This document shows positions 1-8,221 of a stretch of DNA of 64,000 nucleotides, piece by piece (positions within the stretch are counted from its first letter, which is position 1; every line of letters starts with the position of its first letter). Origin of the DNA: Streptomyces sp. Tu 3180 (GTDB lineage: Bacteria > Actinomycetota > Actinomycetes > Streptomycetales > Streptomycetaceae); assembly GCF_009852415.1 (NCBI RefSeq), contig NZ_WOXS01000002.1, forward strand, positions 1,178,001-1,242,000, in the 5' to 3' direction. A program made the translations under genes and the position numbers. Under the pieces are notes generated by a model. It worked only from the letters and a program-made list of their open reading frames with translations. It ran no database searches and was not told where the DNA came from.

Positions 1-1
1 G

Positions 2-118
2 CGCGAACACGCGATCGCCACGGAGCGGCTGTTGCGCGACCCGGATGCCGGATCCGGGTTCGCGATCGAGGAGGCGAAGCGCATCGTCGCCCTCGGGCCG
101 GCCGGCCAGGAGGGTTGA
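2..118 (+). CDS. C-terminal end of an unidentified protein (5' truncated)
   Basis: An open frame enters from the left edge and runs to a TGA at 116-118, giving the last 38 residues of a protein (starting REHAIATERL and ending GPAGQEG). The fragment is charged and probably helical, but too short for a family call. It ends only 6 bases before the GTG of the MerR gene, so the two are probably co-transcribed. No function is proposed. Confidence 0.55.
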   Translation, partial: REHAIATERLLRDPDAGSGFAIEEAKRIVALGPAGQEG

Positions 119-124
119 CGGGCG

Positions 125-1129
125 GTGTTGATCGGTGAGGTGGCACGGCGGTCCGGGGTCAGCGCCCGCATGCTCAGGCACTACGACTCGCTCGGCCTGG
201 TGCGCCCGACGGGCCGTACCGAGGCCGGCTACCGGGAGTACTCCGGGGAGGACATCCGGCGGATCTTCCACATCGAGAGCCTGCGGTCGCTGGGGCTGTC
301 GCTGCGTGAGGTCGGGCGCGCGCTGGACGATCCCGGCTTCACGCCCTCGGAGCTGGTCGGTGACCTCGTCCGCCGGACGCGGGAACGCATCGCGCGTGAG
401 ACGGAGCTGCTCACGCGGCTCCGCCGGATCGGTGCGGCGGAACCCGCCGACTGGAAGGACGTCCTCCAGACCGTCGCTCTCCTCCAGGCCCTGAACTCGG
501 AGAGCACCGGGAAGCGCCAGCGCGCGGCCCTGTCCTCGGCCGCGGAAGTACCGGTGCCGGTGGAGGCCCTGGTCGAGGCGGTGTTGAGCGAGACGGACCC
601 GAACGTCGCCGGGGCCCTTCGCTGGGCCCTGGCGCGCTCGGGCGACGGCGGACTGGCACTGCTGGCGGAGGGCCTCGGCTCGCCCCTGGCCGAGGTGCGG
701 GAACGTGCCGTCCGGTCCATCGCCGAGCTCCCCCACGACGAGGCGACCGCGGTGCTGCGGGACGCCCTCGCGAACTCCGACGTCGCGGTCCGCAGGAGCG
801 CGGCCCTGGCGCTCGGGGCACGCCACGTGGCCGACGCGGTCCCGACGCTCATCGACATGATCGTCGAGGAGGTGAACGACGTCGACGCGGCCGACGCGCT
901 GAGCACGCTGGCGGGTGATCCCGGGTCGGCGGACCGGATCGCCACCGGGCTCGTCGACCGCCTGGCCGACGGCACCCTCGCCGCGCCCGCCCGCCGACGG
1001 CTGACACAGGCGCTCGCCGACGTTCCGGGGGACACGGCGTCCCGCGCCCTGGCGGACCTGTCCCACGACGACGACCGTGTCGTCGCGCTCACCGCGGCCT
1101 ACGTCCTCGAGCTGCGCGGCACACGGTGA
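125..1129 (+). CDS. MerR-family regulator with a HEAT-repeat C-terminal domain
   Basis: 334 residues from a GTG start. Residues 1-70 form a MerR winged helix (LIGEVARRSGVSARMLRHYD, then GYREYSGEDIRRI), followed by a dimerisation helix to about residue 110. Residues 145-330 hold HEAT-like helical repeats (for example EVRERAVRSIAEL and DVAVRRSAALALG) in place of the small ligand pocket of classical MerR proteins. No metal-binding Cys pair is visible. Family knowledge supports DNA binding as a dimer. The HEAT part more likely binds a protein or large ligand than a small effector, which is inference. It lies just outside the RiPP cluster, is convergent with it and probably belongs to the truncated upstream gene. 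Confidence 0.85.
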   Translation: MLIGEVARRSGVSARMLRHYDSLGLVRPTGRTEAGYREYSGEDIRRIFHIESLRSLGLSLREVGRALDDPGFTPSELVGDLVRRTRERIARETELLTRLRRIGAAEPADWKDVLQTVALLQALNSESTGKRQRAALSSAAEVPVPVEALVEAVLSETDPNVAGALRWALARSGDGGLALLAEGLGSPLAEVRERAVRSIAELPHDEATAVLRDALANSDVAVRRSAALALGARHVADAVPTLIDMIVEEVNDVDAADALSTLAGDPGSADRIATGLVDRLADGTLAAPARRRLTQALADVPGDTASRALADLSHDDDRVVALTAAYVLELRGTR

Positions 1130-1297
1130 CGGGCCTTTCCCGGGGTGCCGGGTGGGGGACGGGGCCGTGCTGCCCTCGCCGCCCGCGGCCCAGGACCTGC
1201 GTCCCACCCCCGGCCGGCGGACCACCCGCCCCGCCGGCGCCCCGAAGTGCTCGGTGAGCGGCGGTCGTCCCCTTCCGCCGCGACGGCGGGCGCCGGT

Positions 1298-1325
1298 GCC
1301 GCCGGGCCGCGCGCGGCCCGGCGGC
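1298..1325. terminator. Perfect 28-bp GC palindrome, probable bidirectional terminator
   Basis: The left half GCCGCCGGGCCGCG and right half CGCGGCCCGGCGGC are perfect complements. It lies 6 bases past the stop of the minus-strand JmjC gene and downstream of the convergent MerR gene, which is where a shared terminator is expected. No U-run follows, which is common for streptomycete terminators. The rest of 1130-1297 shows no gene. Confidence 0.7.
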
Positions 1326-1331
1326 ATCGGA

Positions 1332-3401
1332 TCAGGCCAGTCGGTCCAGGATCCGCTCCACTTCCGCGAGGATCGCCGCGCCGACCGGTTCCAGCCGCGC
1401 TCGCTCGTGCAGCAGGGCCCACGCGGCCCGGACGATCTCGGTGCGGTGCGCGAGGTACCCGCGGATGTCGGTGGTGGGCACCTCGGGGACGCCCTTGTCG
1501 ATCAGCAGTGAGGTGAGGTGGATCTCCCGGGCGAAGGAGTAGCAGCCGTGGAAGACGGCGGTCAGCGGCCGGTCGGCGTTCACCACGGGGCTGACGGCCC
1601 GGTCCTCGGGATTGGAGCACAGGGGCATCAGGTCGATCAGCGTGCTCATCCGGTTGTGGCCCGTCTCGTGGACCAGCGTCTGCGCCGCCATCAGCGCCGG
1701 ACGGGGACTGCTGACGATCTGGCCGCGGAAGGCGTGGATGCTGTAGTTGTGCGGCCGCAGCCCGGCCCACGGCATGGGCAGCAGGCGCTCGACGCACGAC
1801 CGCGTCTCCTCCCAGGCCTCCGGCCACACCGCGCGCAGCAGTTCCGCGGCCTCGGTGAACTCGTCGTGGAAGCGGGCCACGTCCGCCGGCTCGACGGAGG
1901 GCAGCACCTCGGTCGGCGGCAGGTGCTCGTCCAGCCAGTGGGAGGGGGCGGGCACGATCCAGGGGCCGTCGAGGACGCGTCCCAACGCCCCCGTGCCGGG
2001 CCCGTCCTCGGACAGGGCGACGGTGGTGCCGCCGCCGTCCCGGGCGATGACGGCACCGTCCGCCGCGACGCTCAGCGACCAGGTGCCGGTCGCCGAGCGC
2101 GCGGTGACCGCACGGCCCAGCCGGGGGACGGCCAGTCCCCCGTCGCGGTCCGCGAGGACCCGGATCTCGGGGACCGGCACCGCGCCGGCGACCGCCGCCA
2201 GTTCGGGCAGCAGGAAGAACGCGAGCCGGTGGGCGAGCGGGTCCTCCTGCCGGGCGACGGGCAGGTCGCTCGGGCCCTGCTTGGCCACCGCGATCCACGA
2301 GGTGATGTCGGGGCCGGCCAGCAACGCCTCCGGAGCGGTCCCGGAGGAAGCGGTGAGCGCCCGCGCGCAGGCCTGGTACAGCTCGCGCTCCGTCTCGCCG
2401 GCGGCCAGGGTGAAGCGCCGCAGCATCAGCTTCAGCAGGTCCCTCAGGTTCTTCCGGGCGAGCAGCGCGTTGAGCGGCGCGGCGCTGTCCGGCGGGCCGC
2501 CGGGCAGGACGAACCCGTCCACCGGGGGTTCGGGCGCCGAGGCGATGAACCGCTTCACCGTCGTCATGTCGATGTCGAGCCTGTCGACCGGTCCCCGTGC
2601 CGCGCGCATCGCCACTTCCCTCTCCGCCTTTCTCCTGGTCCGCTCGAGTGCGCCGCTGCTGCCGAGCGCCGTGACGGCCTCGGTCAGCCGTGCCTTCCTC
2701 AGCTCGGCGGTTCCGGGCCCGACCGGCAGCGGCCGGTGCCACGGCTCCTCGTGCCGCAGTTCGGCGCTCAGCGTGCGGTGCAGCGCCTGCCAGACCGTCC
2801 TGGCGTTCACCACCAGGCTGGCGCTGAGGCTGTCGCCCGCCGAGACGCCCCAGTGCCGCCACAGCAGCGGGATGTAGAGGACGTCACCGGGACCGAGGGT
2901 GAACTCCAGCGTGTCCCGCGACGGACCGTCCTGCGGCATCGGGGCGTCGCCCACGCCGGGTTCACCGAGCATGCGCAGCCGCCGCTGCTCCGGGTCCAGG
3001 GTGGCGGGCGAGGCCAGCCGCCACCGCTTCTCGCCCTCCAGCTGGATGGTGAAGTTGTCGCTGTTGTCGATGTGCGAGCCGATCGAGGAGCTGCCCTCGG
3101 TGAGGAACACGTCGCACCACACGTCGTCCCAGTCGAACTTCTCCCGGGCCGCCGCGCACAGTGCGGCCACACCCGGCAGTCCCTCGCGCAGCGCTTCGAG
3201 GAACCAGATGGACCGGCCGTCCGTCCGCACCCCGGTGGTGGCGGTGGCCAGCGCCCTGACCTCCTCGCGGCCGGGCGCCGGGGCGAGGAACATCCCCGCC
3301 GCGCCGCGGAGGACGACGGGTTCACGGCGCCACCGGGCGTCGAAGAACTCCTCGTCGAGCACTGCCAGCGGTTGCGGCCGCTGCGCCGCGGTTGCGTTCA
3401 T
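1332..3401 (-). CDS. JmjC (cupin) dioxygenase fused to a HExxH peptide-modification domain
   Basis: 689 residues; the ATG overlaps the upstream TGA (ATGA), so translation is probably coupled. Residues 1-210 form a JmjC/cupin_8 fold with the Fe(II) triad H110-x-D112 (SHIDNSDNF) and H183 (WRHWG). Residues about 260-689 match the HExxH putative peptide-modification region seen in RiPP pathways, with an intact H578-E-T-G-H582. JmjC proteins are Fe/2-oxoglutarate hydroxylases, and HExxH-type proteins have been linked to peptide beta-hydroxylation (from memory of the family). The protein could therefore carry out two oxidations on the precursor; target residues are unknown. It is last in the minus-strand maturation operon. 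A full-length paralogue at 11405-13468 keeps the JmjC triad but has lost HExxH. Confidence 0.8.
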   Translation of the reverse strand: MNATAAQRPQPLAVLDEEFFDARWRREPVVLRGAAGMFLAPAPGREEVRALATATTGVRTDGRSIWFLEALREGLPGVAALCAAAREKFDWDDVWCDVFLTEGSSSIGSHIDNSDNFTIQLEGEKRWRLASPATLDPEQRRLRMLGEPGVGDAPMPQDGPSRDTLEFTLGPGDVLYIPLLWRHWGVSAGDSLSASLVVNARTVWQALHRTLSAELRHEEPWHRPLPVGPGTAELRKARLTEAVTALGSSGALERTRRKAEREVAMRAARGPVDRLDIDMTTVKRFIASAPEPPVDGFVLPGGPPDSAAPLNALLARKNLRDLLKLMLRRFTLAAGETERELYQACARALTASSGTAPEALLAGPDITSWIAVAKQGPSDLPVARQEDPLAHRLAFFLLPELAAVAGAVPVPEIRVLADRDGGLAVPRLGRAVTARSATGTWSLSVAADGAVIARDGGGTTVALSEDGPGTGALGRVLDGPWIVPAPSHWLDEHLPPTEVLPSVEPADVARFHDEFTEAAELLRAVWPEAWEETRSCVERLLPMPWAGLRPHNYSIHAFRGQIVSSPRPALMAAQTLVHETGHNRMSTLIDLMPLCSNPEDRAVSPVVNADRPLTAVFHGCYSFAREIHLTSLLIDKGVPEVPTTDIRGYLAHRTEIVRAAWALLHERARLEPVGAAILAEVERILDRLA

Positions 3402-4621
3402 CCTGCCGCTCCTTTCCCGAGCAGCTGCTGCTGCGCGTCGATCTGCCGCGACAGCCACGGCTGCCGCTCGATTCCCAGACGGTCGCCGAGACCGGCCGCC
3501 AGCCGGGCCGCGTCGGCGTGGAGCGGATGGCTGCCGGCGAACTCGAGGAGGGCGCGATGGGCCTCTTCGTACGCCCCGGTCCGCAGGGTGCACAGCGCCG
3601 CCAGGAAGGAGGACTTGACCTCGATGGTGTCCGTCCGCTCCCCGGTGGCACGGCAGAACCACTCCCCGGCCGCCGCGAAGGACTCCGTCCGGTAGTGGGA
3701 CAGGCCGATTCCGTACGCCAGCCAGGAAGAGCGGCAGCCCGCTTCCGCCGCCTCGTGCCAGCACCGGCCCGCCTGGTCGACGTCGCCCGACGTGCGCAGG
3801 TGCAGCAGGCCCAGCAGGGCCGTGCCGACCGGGCCGAGCGGCGACAGCTCGGCCTCGTACCGGTCGAGCGGCACGGGGCCGCCGCCTTCGCCCCGCAGGG
3901 CGGTGAAGGTGGCCTCCGGCAGGGGGATCGCGTCCCGCTCGCGCTGCAGCGTCCCGCGTCCCAGTGCGCCGGCGAGGGCCGGGGCGAGATCGCGCCGGGC
4001 CTCCGGCAGGAAGCCGCTGCGCACCGAGTACGTCATGGAGTCGACGTTGCCGAGCAGGCCGTGCCGGTCCAGCAGGTCCAGGAGTTCGTCCGGCTGGTGG
4101 TCCTGCCCGGTGCGCACGTCGGCGAACCAGTCCAGGTCGAGGTCGACCCGGCTGTGCGGGTCCTGGGCGCCGGCGCCGAAGGTGGCGGGGGTGTGGATCA
4201 CCAGGTCGAGGCCGCAGACGCGGGTGTGCAGCGCGCCCAGTTCGTCGAAGCGGGTGGCGTCGAGGACGTCGGGCTCGGCCGCGATCGCACTGAGCGCACC
4301 GAGCAGTCTGCGCCTGGCGGCCGGCGAGTCCGCCTCCCGGGTGGCCCGCACCCACGTGAGCCTCGACACCAGGCCGAGCGCGGCGCCGGCCGCGTAGAAG
4401 TCGTCCAGGCCGTAGCTGCCCGCCACTTCCCTGATGGGCAGTCGGCGGTTCTCGGCCCCGATCGGCCCCTCGCCGTCCAGGTGTTCCAGCCGTGCGGCCG
4501 CCGCCCGGGCGAGCGGCTTGAGATCGAGGTGCCGGTCGAAGCAGACGACCGACTCCGAGCGGTAGCCCAGCCGCACCCAGCTCGCCACCACCTCGCCGTG
4601 TTCCTCGTGCAGTGCGATCAC
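3398..4621 (-). CDS. UPF0489/arginase-fold protein with helical-repeat tail, candidate peptide arginase
   Basis: 407 residues from a GTG that overlaps the previous stop (GTGA). The N-terminus has the UPF0489 layout: HEEHGEVVASW, then FDRHLDL (D29, H31, D33), then DLDLDWF near residue 170. These resemble the DxHxD and DxDxF metal-binding motifs of the arginase/deacetylase fold. RiPP peptide arginases of the OspR type, which turn Arg into ornithine, belong to this family. Residues about 275-400 look like TPR/SEL1-type helical repeats and may dock the leader peptide. The precursor core contains one Arg (R39), consistent with Arg-to-Orn conversion. That reaction is inference; a different amide or amidine hydrolysis is possible. 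Confidence 0.7.
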   Translation of the reverse strand: MIALHEEHGEVVASWVRLGYRSESVVCFDRHLDLKPLARAAAARLEHLDGEGPIGAENRRLPIREVAGSYGLDDFYAAGAALGLVSRLTWVRATREADSPAARRRLLGALSAIAAEPDVLDATRFDELGALHTRVCGLDLVIHTPATFGAGAQDPHSRVDLDLDWFADVRTGQDHQPDELLDLLDRHGLLGNVDSMTYSVRSGFLPEARRDLAPALAGALGRGTLQRERDAIPLPEATFTALRGEGGGPVPLDRYEAELSPLGPVGTALLGLLHLRTSGDVDQAGRCWHEAAEAGCRSSWLAYGIGLSHYRTESFAAAGEWFCRATGERTDTIEVKSSFLAALCTLRTGAYEEAHRALLEFAGSHPLHADAARLAAGLGDRLGIERQPWLSRQIDAQQQLLGKGAAG

Positions 4622-5382
4622 GGGACGAGTCCTTTCCCTCGGAGCACCGCACGGGCCCGGCCGACCCGCTCGGCGCGTTCACCGGCCGTCCAGGCCCGCA
4701 GCCAGCCCGGCCGGGGTTCGGTGCCCCACAGCAGGGCGGCGACCAGGGGGACGCTCAGCCCGCCGGTGAAGTACCGGCCCCCGCAGGCCACGAACACGGT
4801 CGGTGCCGTCGGCTCACGGTCCGGGTCGCGCAGCAGCCGGACGCCGTCCGTCCAGGCGGCCCAGGACCGTTCGCCGGTGCGGCGCAGGTGCGGGTGGCGG
4901 ATGAGGAAACCCGGCTCCGGGTGCCTGGCCAGGGTCTTGACCAGCGAGGCCAGCAGTTCCCGCTCGACCAGGAGGGCGGTGTCCGTGCCGCGGCCGGCCC
5001 GGTCGAGCAGGAATTCCCCGAACGCCTCGGTCACCGACCGGCCGCGCCGGAGGCCGAGCATGTCGACGTCGGAGCAGTGGTGCCCGCGCAGGAACTCCGC
5101 CACCGCGCGCTGCCCCGCGTTGTGCCGGTCCGGGTACAGCGCCCGCAGGCTGTGCTCGAAGTGCTCGCGCAGCGGTACACCGCCGATCGCGCCCTGTGCG
5201 ATGCCCTGGGTGAGTTCGTGCGAGACCCTGGCCAGTTGCTCGACGTCCACCTCGCGCAGTGCGGCCGGGGCGGCCGGGTCCACCGGGCCGACGCCGTCGA
5301 CTCCTCCGGTGCGCCGCGGGCTCGGGTAGCTGAGCCGGTGCTTGAACGCACGGTTCAGTTCGACGAGTTCGCCGCTGCCCAC
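4618..5382 (-). CDS. Probable MNIO partner protein with RRE-like C-terminus
   Basis: 254 residues from a GTG at 5382 that overlaps the end of the MNIO gene by 28 bp; its TGA overlaps the next GTG. No catalytic motif is visible. The C-terminal 80 residues (HPHLRRTGERSW..., then a strand and helices ending LRGKGLV) look like the winged-helix end of proteins that accompany DUF692/MNIO oxidases. Those partners bind the leader peptide and present the substrate (MbnC, TglI and similar). The assignment rests on position next to the MNIO gene plus this weak resemblance. Profile comparison against RRE and MNIO-partner models would settle it. Confidence 0.5.
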   Translation of the reverse strand: MGSGELVELNRAFKHRLSYPSPRRTGGVDGVGPVDPAAPAALREVDVEQLARVSHELTQGIAQGAIGGVPLREHFEHSLRALYPDRHNAGQRAVAEFLRGHHCSDVDMLGLRRGRSVTEAFGEFLLDRAGRGTDTALLVERELLASLVKTLARHPEPGFLIRHPHLRRTGERSWAAWTDGVRLLRDPDREPTAPTVFVACGGRYFTGGLSVPLVAALLWGTEPRPGWLRAWTAGERAERVGRARAVLRGKGLVP

Positions 5383-6338
5383 TGGTTCACCAACTTCCTC
5401 AGGCGTTCGAGGTTGGGAAGGCTCTTCGGCACCATCCGGCCCGACCTGTCGTAGTTGGGGTCCTCGTAGGTGACCGCTTCCAGCCGGGGGCACAGCTCCA
5501 GGAGCCGTTCCGCCAGGACCAGTTGCTCGTCCAGCAGGACACCGTGGTGCAGGTCCAGGAAGCGGTCGCGGCTGATCGCCGAGCCGGACAGGTGGAGTTC
5601 GGTGCACTGCGCCAGCGGCAGCCTGTCCAGGTCCGCGTACAGACCGGCTCCCCGCTCGCCCCGCCACCACCGCCAGCTCAGCAGGTGCCCCACGTCCAGG
5701 GTGACGTCGGTGCCGCTGAGTTCGGCGACCCGGCGGAAGAAGTCGTAGGCGTCCATGTCGCCCACCACCACCGTGACACCGTCGGTGAAGCCCGGGAACT
5801 CGACCCGCAGGACCGGGTCGAGTTCCCGCATCGCCTCGCGGATGCCGGCCGCGACGTGGGGGACGTTCTCCTCCACCAGGTAGGGCGGCAGGGGGTAGGG
5901 CATCGGTATGCCGCCGAGGGACCACATCCCCAGGTCCTCGACGACCCACTGCCAGTCGAAGTGCCGGTGCAGCTCGTTGGTGAACTCGTAGACCGGGCCG
6001 CGGTCGTAGGGCTCGACGGTGCCCAGGTTGAGCATGGTCTGGTGCAGGGCGACCGGGGTGCCGGCGGGAAGCTGCTCCATCAGGCGCCGGTAGGGCTCCA
6101 GGTAGTGCCCGGCCAGCAGCGGCACCGGCCCGCGGGGCTGGAAGGCGAAGGCGTAGTAGGCGTAGTCGGCGCCGTGACGGGCGAGGAAGTTGCGGACGCG
6201 TTCGTTGGGGCCGGGGTCGTCCGGGTCGAAACCGATCGGCGCTCCCCAGGGAAGGTCCATCCCGGCGCCCAGTCCCCGGCGTTCGGGGCGGCCCGCCCTG
6301 CCCGGGTGCGCCGTGGGTTCAGCTGTGGTCACCGACAT
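5355..6338 (-). CDS. DUF692-type multinuclear non-heme iron oxidase (MNIO)
   Basis: 327 residues; the ATG lies inside the end of the radical SAM gene (20-bp overlap). Motifs fit a divergent DUF692 TIM barrel: ALHQTMLNLG, a His/Glu-rich stretch NELHRHFDWQWVVEDLGMW, VTLDVGHLLSW, TELHLSGSAISRDRFLDLHHG and VTYEDPNYDRSG, supplying the His, Asp and Glu ligands of a two- or three-iron site. Known members oxidise peptide Cys (MbnB, TglH, ChrH) or a C-terminal Asp. The precursor here has no Cys and no Asp near its C-terminus, so the target must differ. It is translationally coupled to the partner gene downstream. Confidence 0.75.
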   Translation of the reverse strand: MSVTTAEPTAHPGRAGRPERRGLGAGMDLPWGAPIGFDPDDPGPNERVRNFLARHGADYAYYAFAFQPRGPVPLLAGHYLEPYRRLMEQLPAGTPVALHQTMLNLGTVEPYDRGPVYEFTNELHRHFDWQWVVEDLGMWSLGGIPMPYPLPPYLVEENVPHVAAGIREAMRELDPVLRVEFPGFTDGVTVVVGDMDAYDFFRRVAELSGTDVTLDVGHLLSWRWWRGERGAGLYADLDRLPLAQCTELHLSGSAISRDRFLDLHHGVLLDEQLVLAERLLELCPRLEAVTYEDPNYDRSGRMVPKSLPNLERLRKLVNQWAAANSSN

Positions 6339-8178
6339 CCGCCTCCTTCAGCAGGCCCAGCAGTCTGCGGCCGAGTTCGGTGCGCGCCGTCAGCCGGCGC
6401 GACGCGCCGGACGCCCGGAGGGTGACGTGTCCGGGCCCGATGCCGTACCGCATGCGCCAGCGCAGGTCGATCAGGCGTCCCCGCACGGGCACGACCCAGG
6501 GGTGCAGCACCAGTTCGTCGGCCGGCTTCGCACCGTCGGCCTTCTTCCACCGCGGGTGCTTCTCGTCGTTCTTGCCCGGCAGCACCACGCGCACCGTCTC
6601 GCGCAGCCAGTCGGCCCGTTCCTCGCGGGTGGGGCCCTCGTAGTCGATCACCCTGCCGTGCCGCCCGGCCAGATAGCTGAAGCCGCTGTTGGACTGGAGC
6701 TCGTCACCGTCCGCCAGCGTCAGTCCGGTGCGGTGACCGGGCTCGGCGGCCAGCAGCGACGTCGGTTCGGCGATCATCATCTGTGCGGCGTCGATGCCGA
6801 GCCGGGCCGAGTTGCGGACGAGGAACTCCCTGCTCGCCCGGGCCTCCTCCGCCGTCTCGCCCGGCAGGCCGCCCATGACGCTGAGCCGCAGCACGATGCC
6901 CGACTCGTCGAGCACCTCGACGATCCGCTGGTACAGGTCCGCCCGCACGCCCTTGTCGACGAGGTCGAGCAGCCGCTGGGAGTTGGTCTCGTAGCCGACG
7001 CTCATCAGCCGGCACCCGGCGTCGTGCATGCGCCGCACGAAGGCGCGGTCGGCGAGCAGGGGCTCCAGCCGGTTCCGGGTCGACCAGGTGAAGGTGTGAC
7101 CGCGGGCGCGCACCAGCTCGGCCGCGCCGAGCACGAGGCGCAGGTTGCAGTTCTCGTCCACGAACGCCACGAAGCGTGCGCCCGTCCGGCGCAGGGCGTG
7201 CTCCACGTGGTCGGCGAGTTGCTCCTGGGTGAGCTGCTGGTACCGGCCTCGGCTGCGGTTGCCGTAGGAGCAGAACGTGCAGCGTCCCCAGTAGCAGCCC
7301 ACGCAGGAGATGAGGGGGAGCTGCGGCTCGGGGCTCAGGTAGGAGGAGAAGGGCAGGCCGTCGAACTCGGGCGGCGGGTTGTCCGCGATGTGGTGCTCCG
7401 GCGCGGGAGAACTGCCGCGCGCGGTCACCAGTCCGGGCACTTCGTGGATCGGGCGGCCCGCCTCGACCGCTTCGGCCAGCCGGTGCAGCACCGCTTCGCC
7501 CTGGGTGGTGACGAGGGCGTCGACGTGGCCGAACGTCTCGGGCATGGCGGCCAGTTCCGCGCCGCGCATCATCAGCTGCTGTCCGCCGAGGACGACGATC
7601 GTCCCGGGAGCCCGCTGTTTCACCAGCCGCGCCATGCGGAAGGCGGGCACGAGCTGGCTGAAGTACGCGACGGAGACACCGAGGACGCGTGGCGGGTCGT
7701 CCGGGAGCAGGCCGAGGGTCAGCTCGTCGTGCTCGTGGGCGGCGAGGTCACCGGCCGGGGCCTGCGACTCGGCGAGGCGGAACACCTCGGACAGGCTCGT
7801 CGCCTGCCGGGTCAGCACGCTCCCCCGCAGCATGATGTCCAGCACGTTGTTGACCAGCCGGAAACCGACCTCGAACGGCAACGACGTGCTCTGCTTGCGG
7901 ACGACGGTCCGGTGCAGCAGCTCCTGCCGTTCCACCGCGAAGGACAGCAGCGCCTCGTCGAACTCGTCCAGTCCGCCCAGCCGCAGCCGTTCTCCCAGCA
8001 CCGCGGGGTCCAGGAGCCGGTGCGTCAGCGCGATGTTGAGATCGCTCTGGAGCGCCGTCACTCCGTGCCGGCGCAGGTAGGCGACCAGCATGGGCAGGCT
8101 GAGGTAGGGGAACAGACGTGCCTCGGTCACCCCGGGGAAGACCAGGTGCACCGCTGCCTGAGGTGTCCGCTGACGCAC
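6319..8178 (-). CDS. B12-binding-domain radical SAM enzyme of the RiPP cluster
   Basis: 619 residues from a GTG preceded by a strong GAGGAGG site. Residues about 1-230 form a Rossmann-like cobalamin-binding region (RVLGVSVAYFSQLVPAFRMA, then IVVLGGQQLM) without the classical DxHxxG. The radical SAM motif is GCYWGRCTFCSYG, with Cys spacing C-X4-C-X2-C, followed by SVGYETNSQRLL and the late barrel strand LRLSVMGGLPGET. Members of this class methylate unactivated carbons or form C-C bonds on peptides. Phe, His, Ala or Val of the core are plausible sites. It is the first maturation gene after the precursor and is separated from it by a hairpin at 8222-8263. Confidence 0.82.
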   Translation of the reverse strand: MRQRTPQAAVHLVFPGVTEARLFPYLSLPMLVAYLRRHGVTALQSDLNIALTHRLLDPAVLGERLRLGGLDEFDEALLSFAVERQELLHRTVVRKQSTSLPFEVGFRLVNNVLDIMLRGSVLTRQATSLSEVFRLAESQAPAGDLAAHEHDELTLGLLPDDPPRVLGVSVAYFSQLVPAFRMARLVKQRAPGTIVVLGGQQLMMRGAELAAMPETFGHVDALVTTQGEAVLHRLAEAVEAGRPIHEVPGLVTARGSSPAPEHHIADNPPPEFDGLPFSSYLSPEPQLPLISCVGCYWGRCTFCSYGNRSRGRYQQLTQEQLADHVEHALRRTGARFVAFVDENCNLRLVLGAAELVRARGHTFTWSTRNRLEPLLADRAFVRRMHDAGCRLMSVGYETNSQRLLDLVDKGVRADLYQRIVEVLDESGIVLRLSVMGGLPGETAEEARASREFLVRNSARLGIDAAQMMIAEPTSLLAAEPGHRTGLTLADGDELQSNSGFSYLAGRHGRVIDYEGPTREERADWLRETVRVVLPGKNDEKHPRWKKADGAKPADELVLHPWVVPVRGRLIDLRWRMRYGIGPGHVTLRASGASRRLTARTELGRRLLGLLKEADVGDHS

Positions 8179-8221
8179 CGCTCCTCCTCGTCGGGCCGGC
8201 GGGGTTCGGTCCGGGCGCCGT

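Noticed and set aside
125..1129. MerR-HEAT protein as pathway regulator of the RiPP cluster
   Set aside because: It is convergent with the cluster, separated by a terminator and probably co-transcribed with the gene to its left; nothing links it to the divergent promoter.
1518..3695. A 725-residue plus-strand frame opposite the JmjC gene
   Set aside because: Composition is Arg/Gly/Gln-rich with no domain; it mirrors codon bias of the minus-strand gene.
1332..4682. A single 1116-residue frame spanning the JmjC gene and most of the UPF0489 gene
   Set aside because: Only the C-terminal 689 residues have family motifs; the rest is an Arg/Gly/Pro-rich shadow of the UPF0489 gene, and an ATG with coupling lies at 3401.
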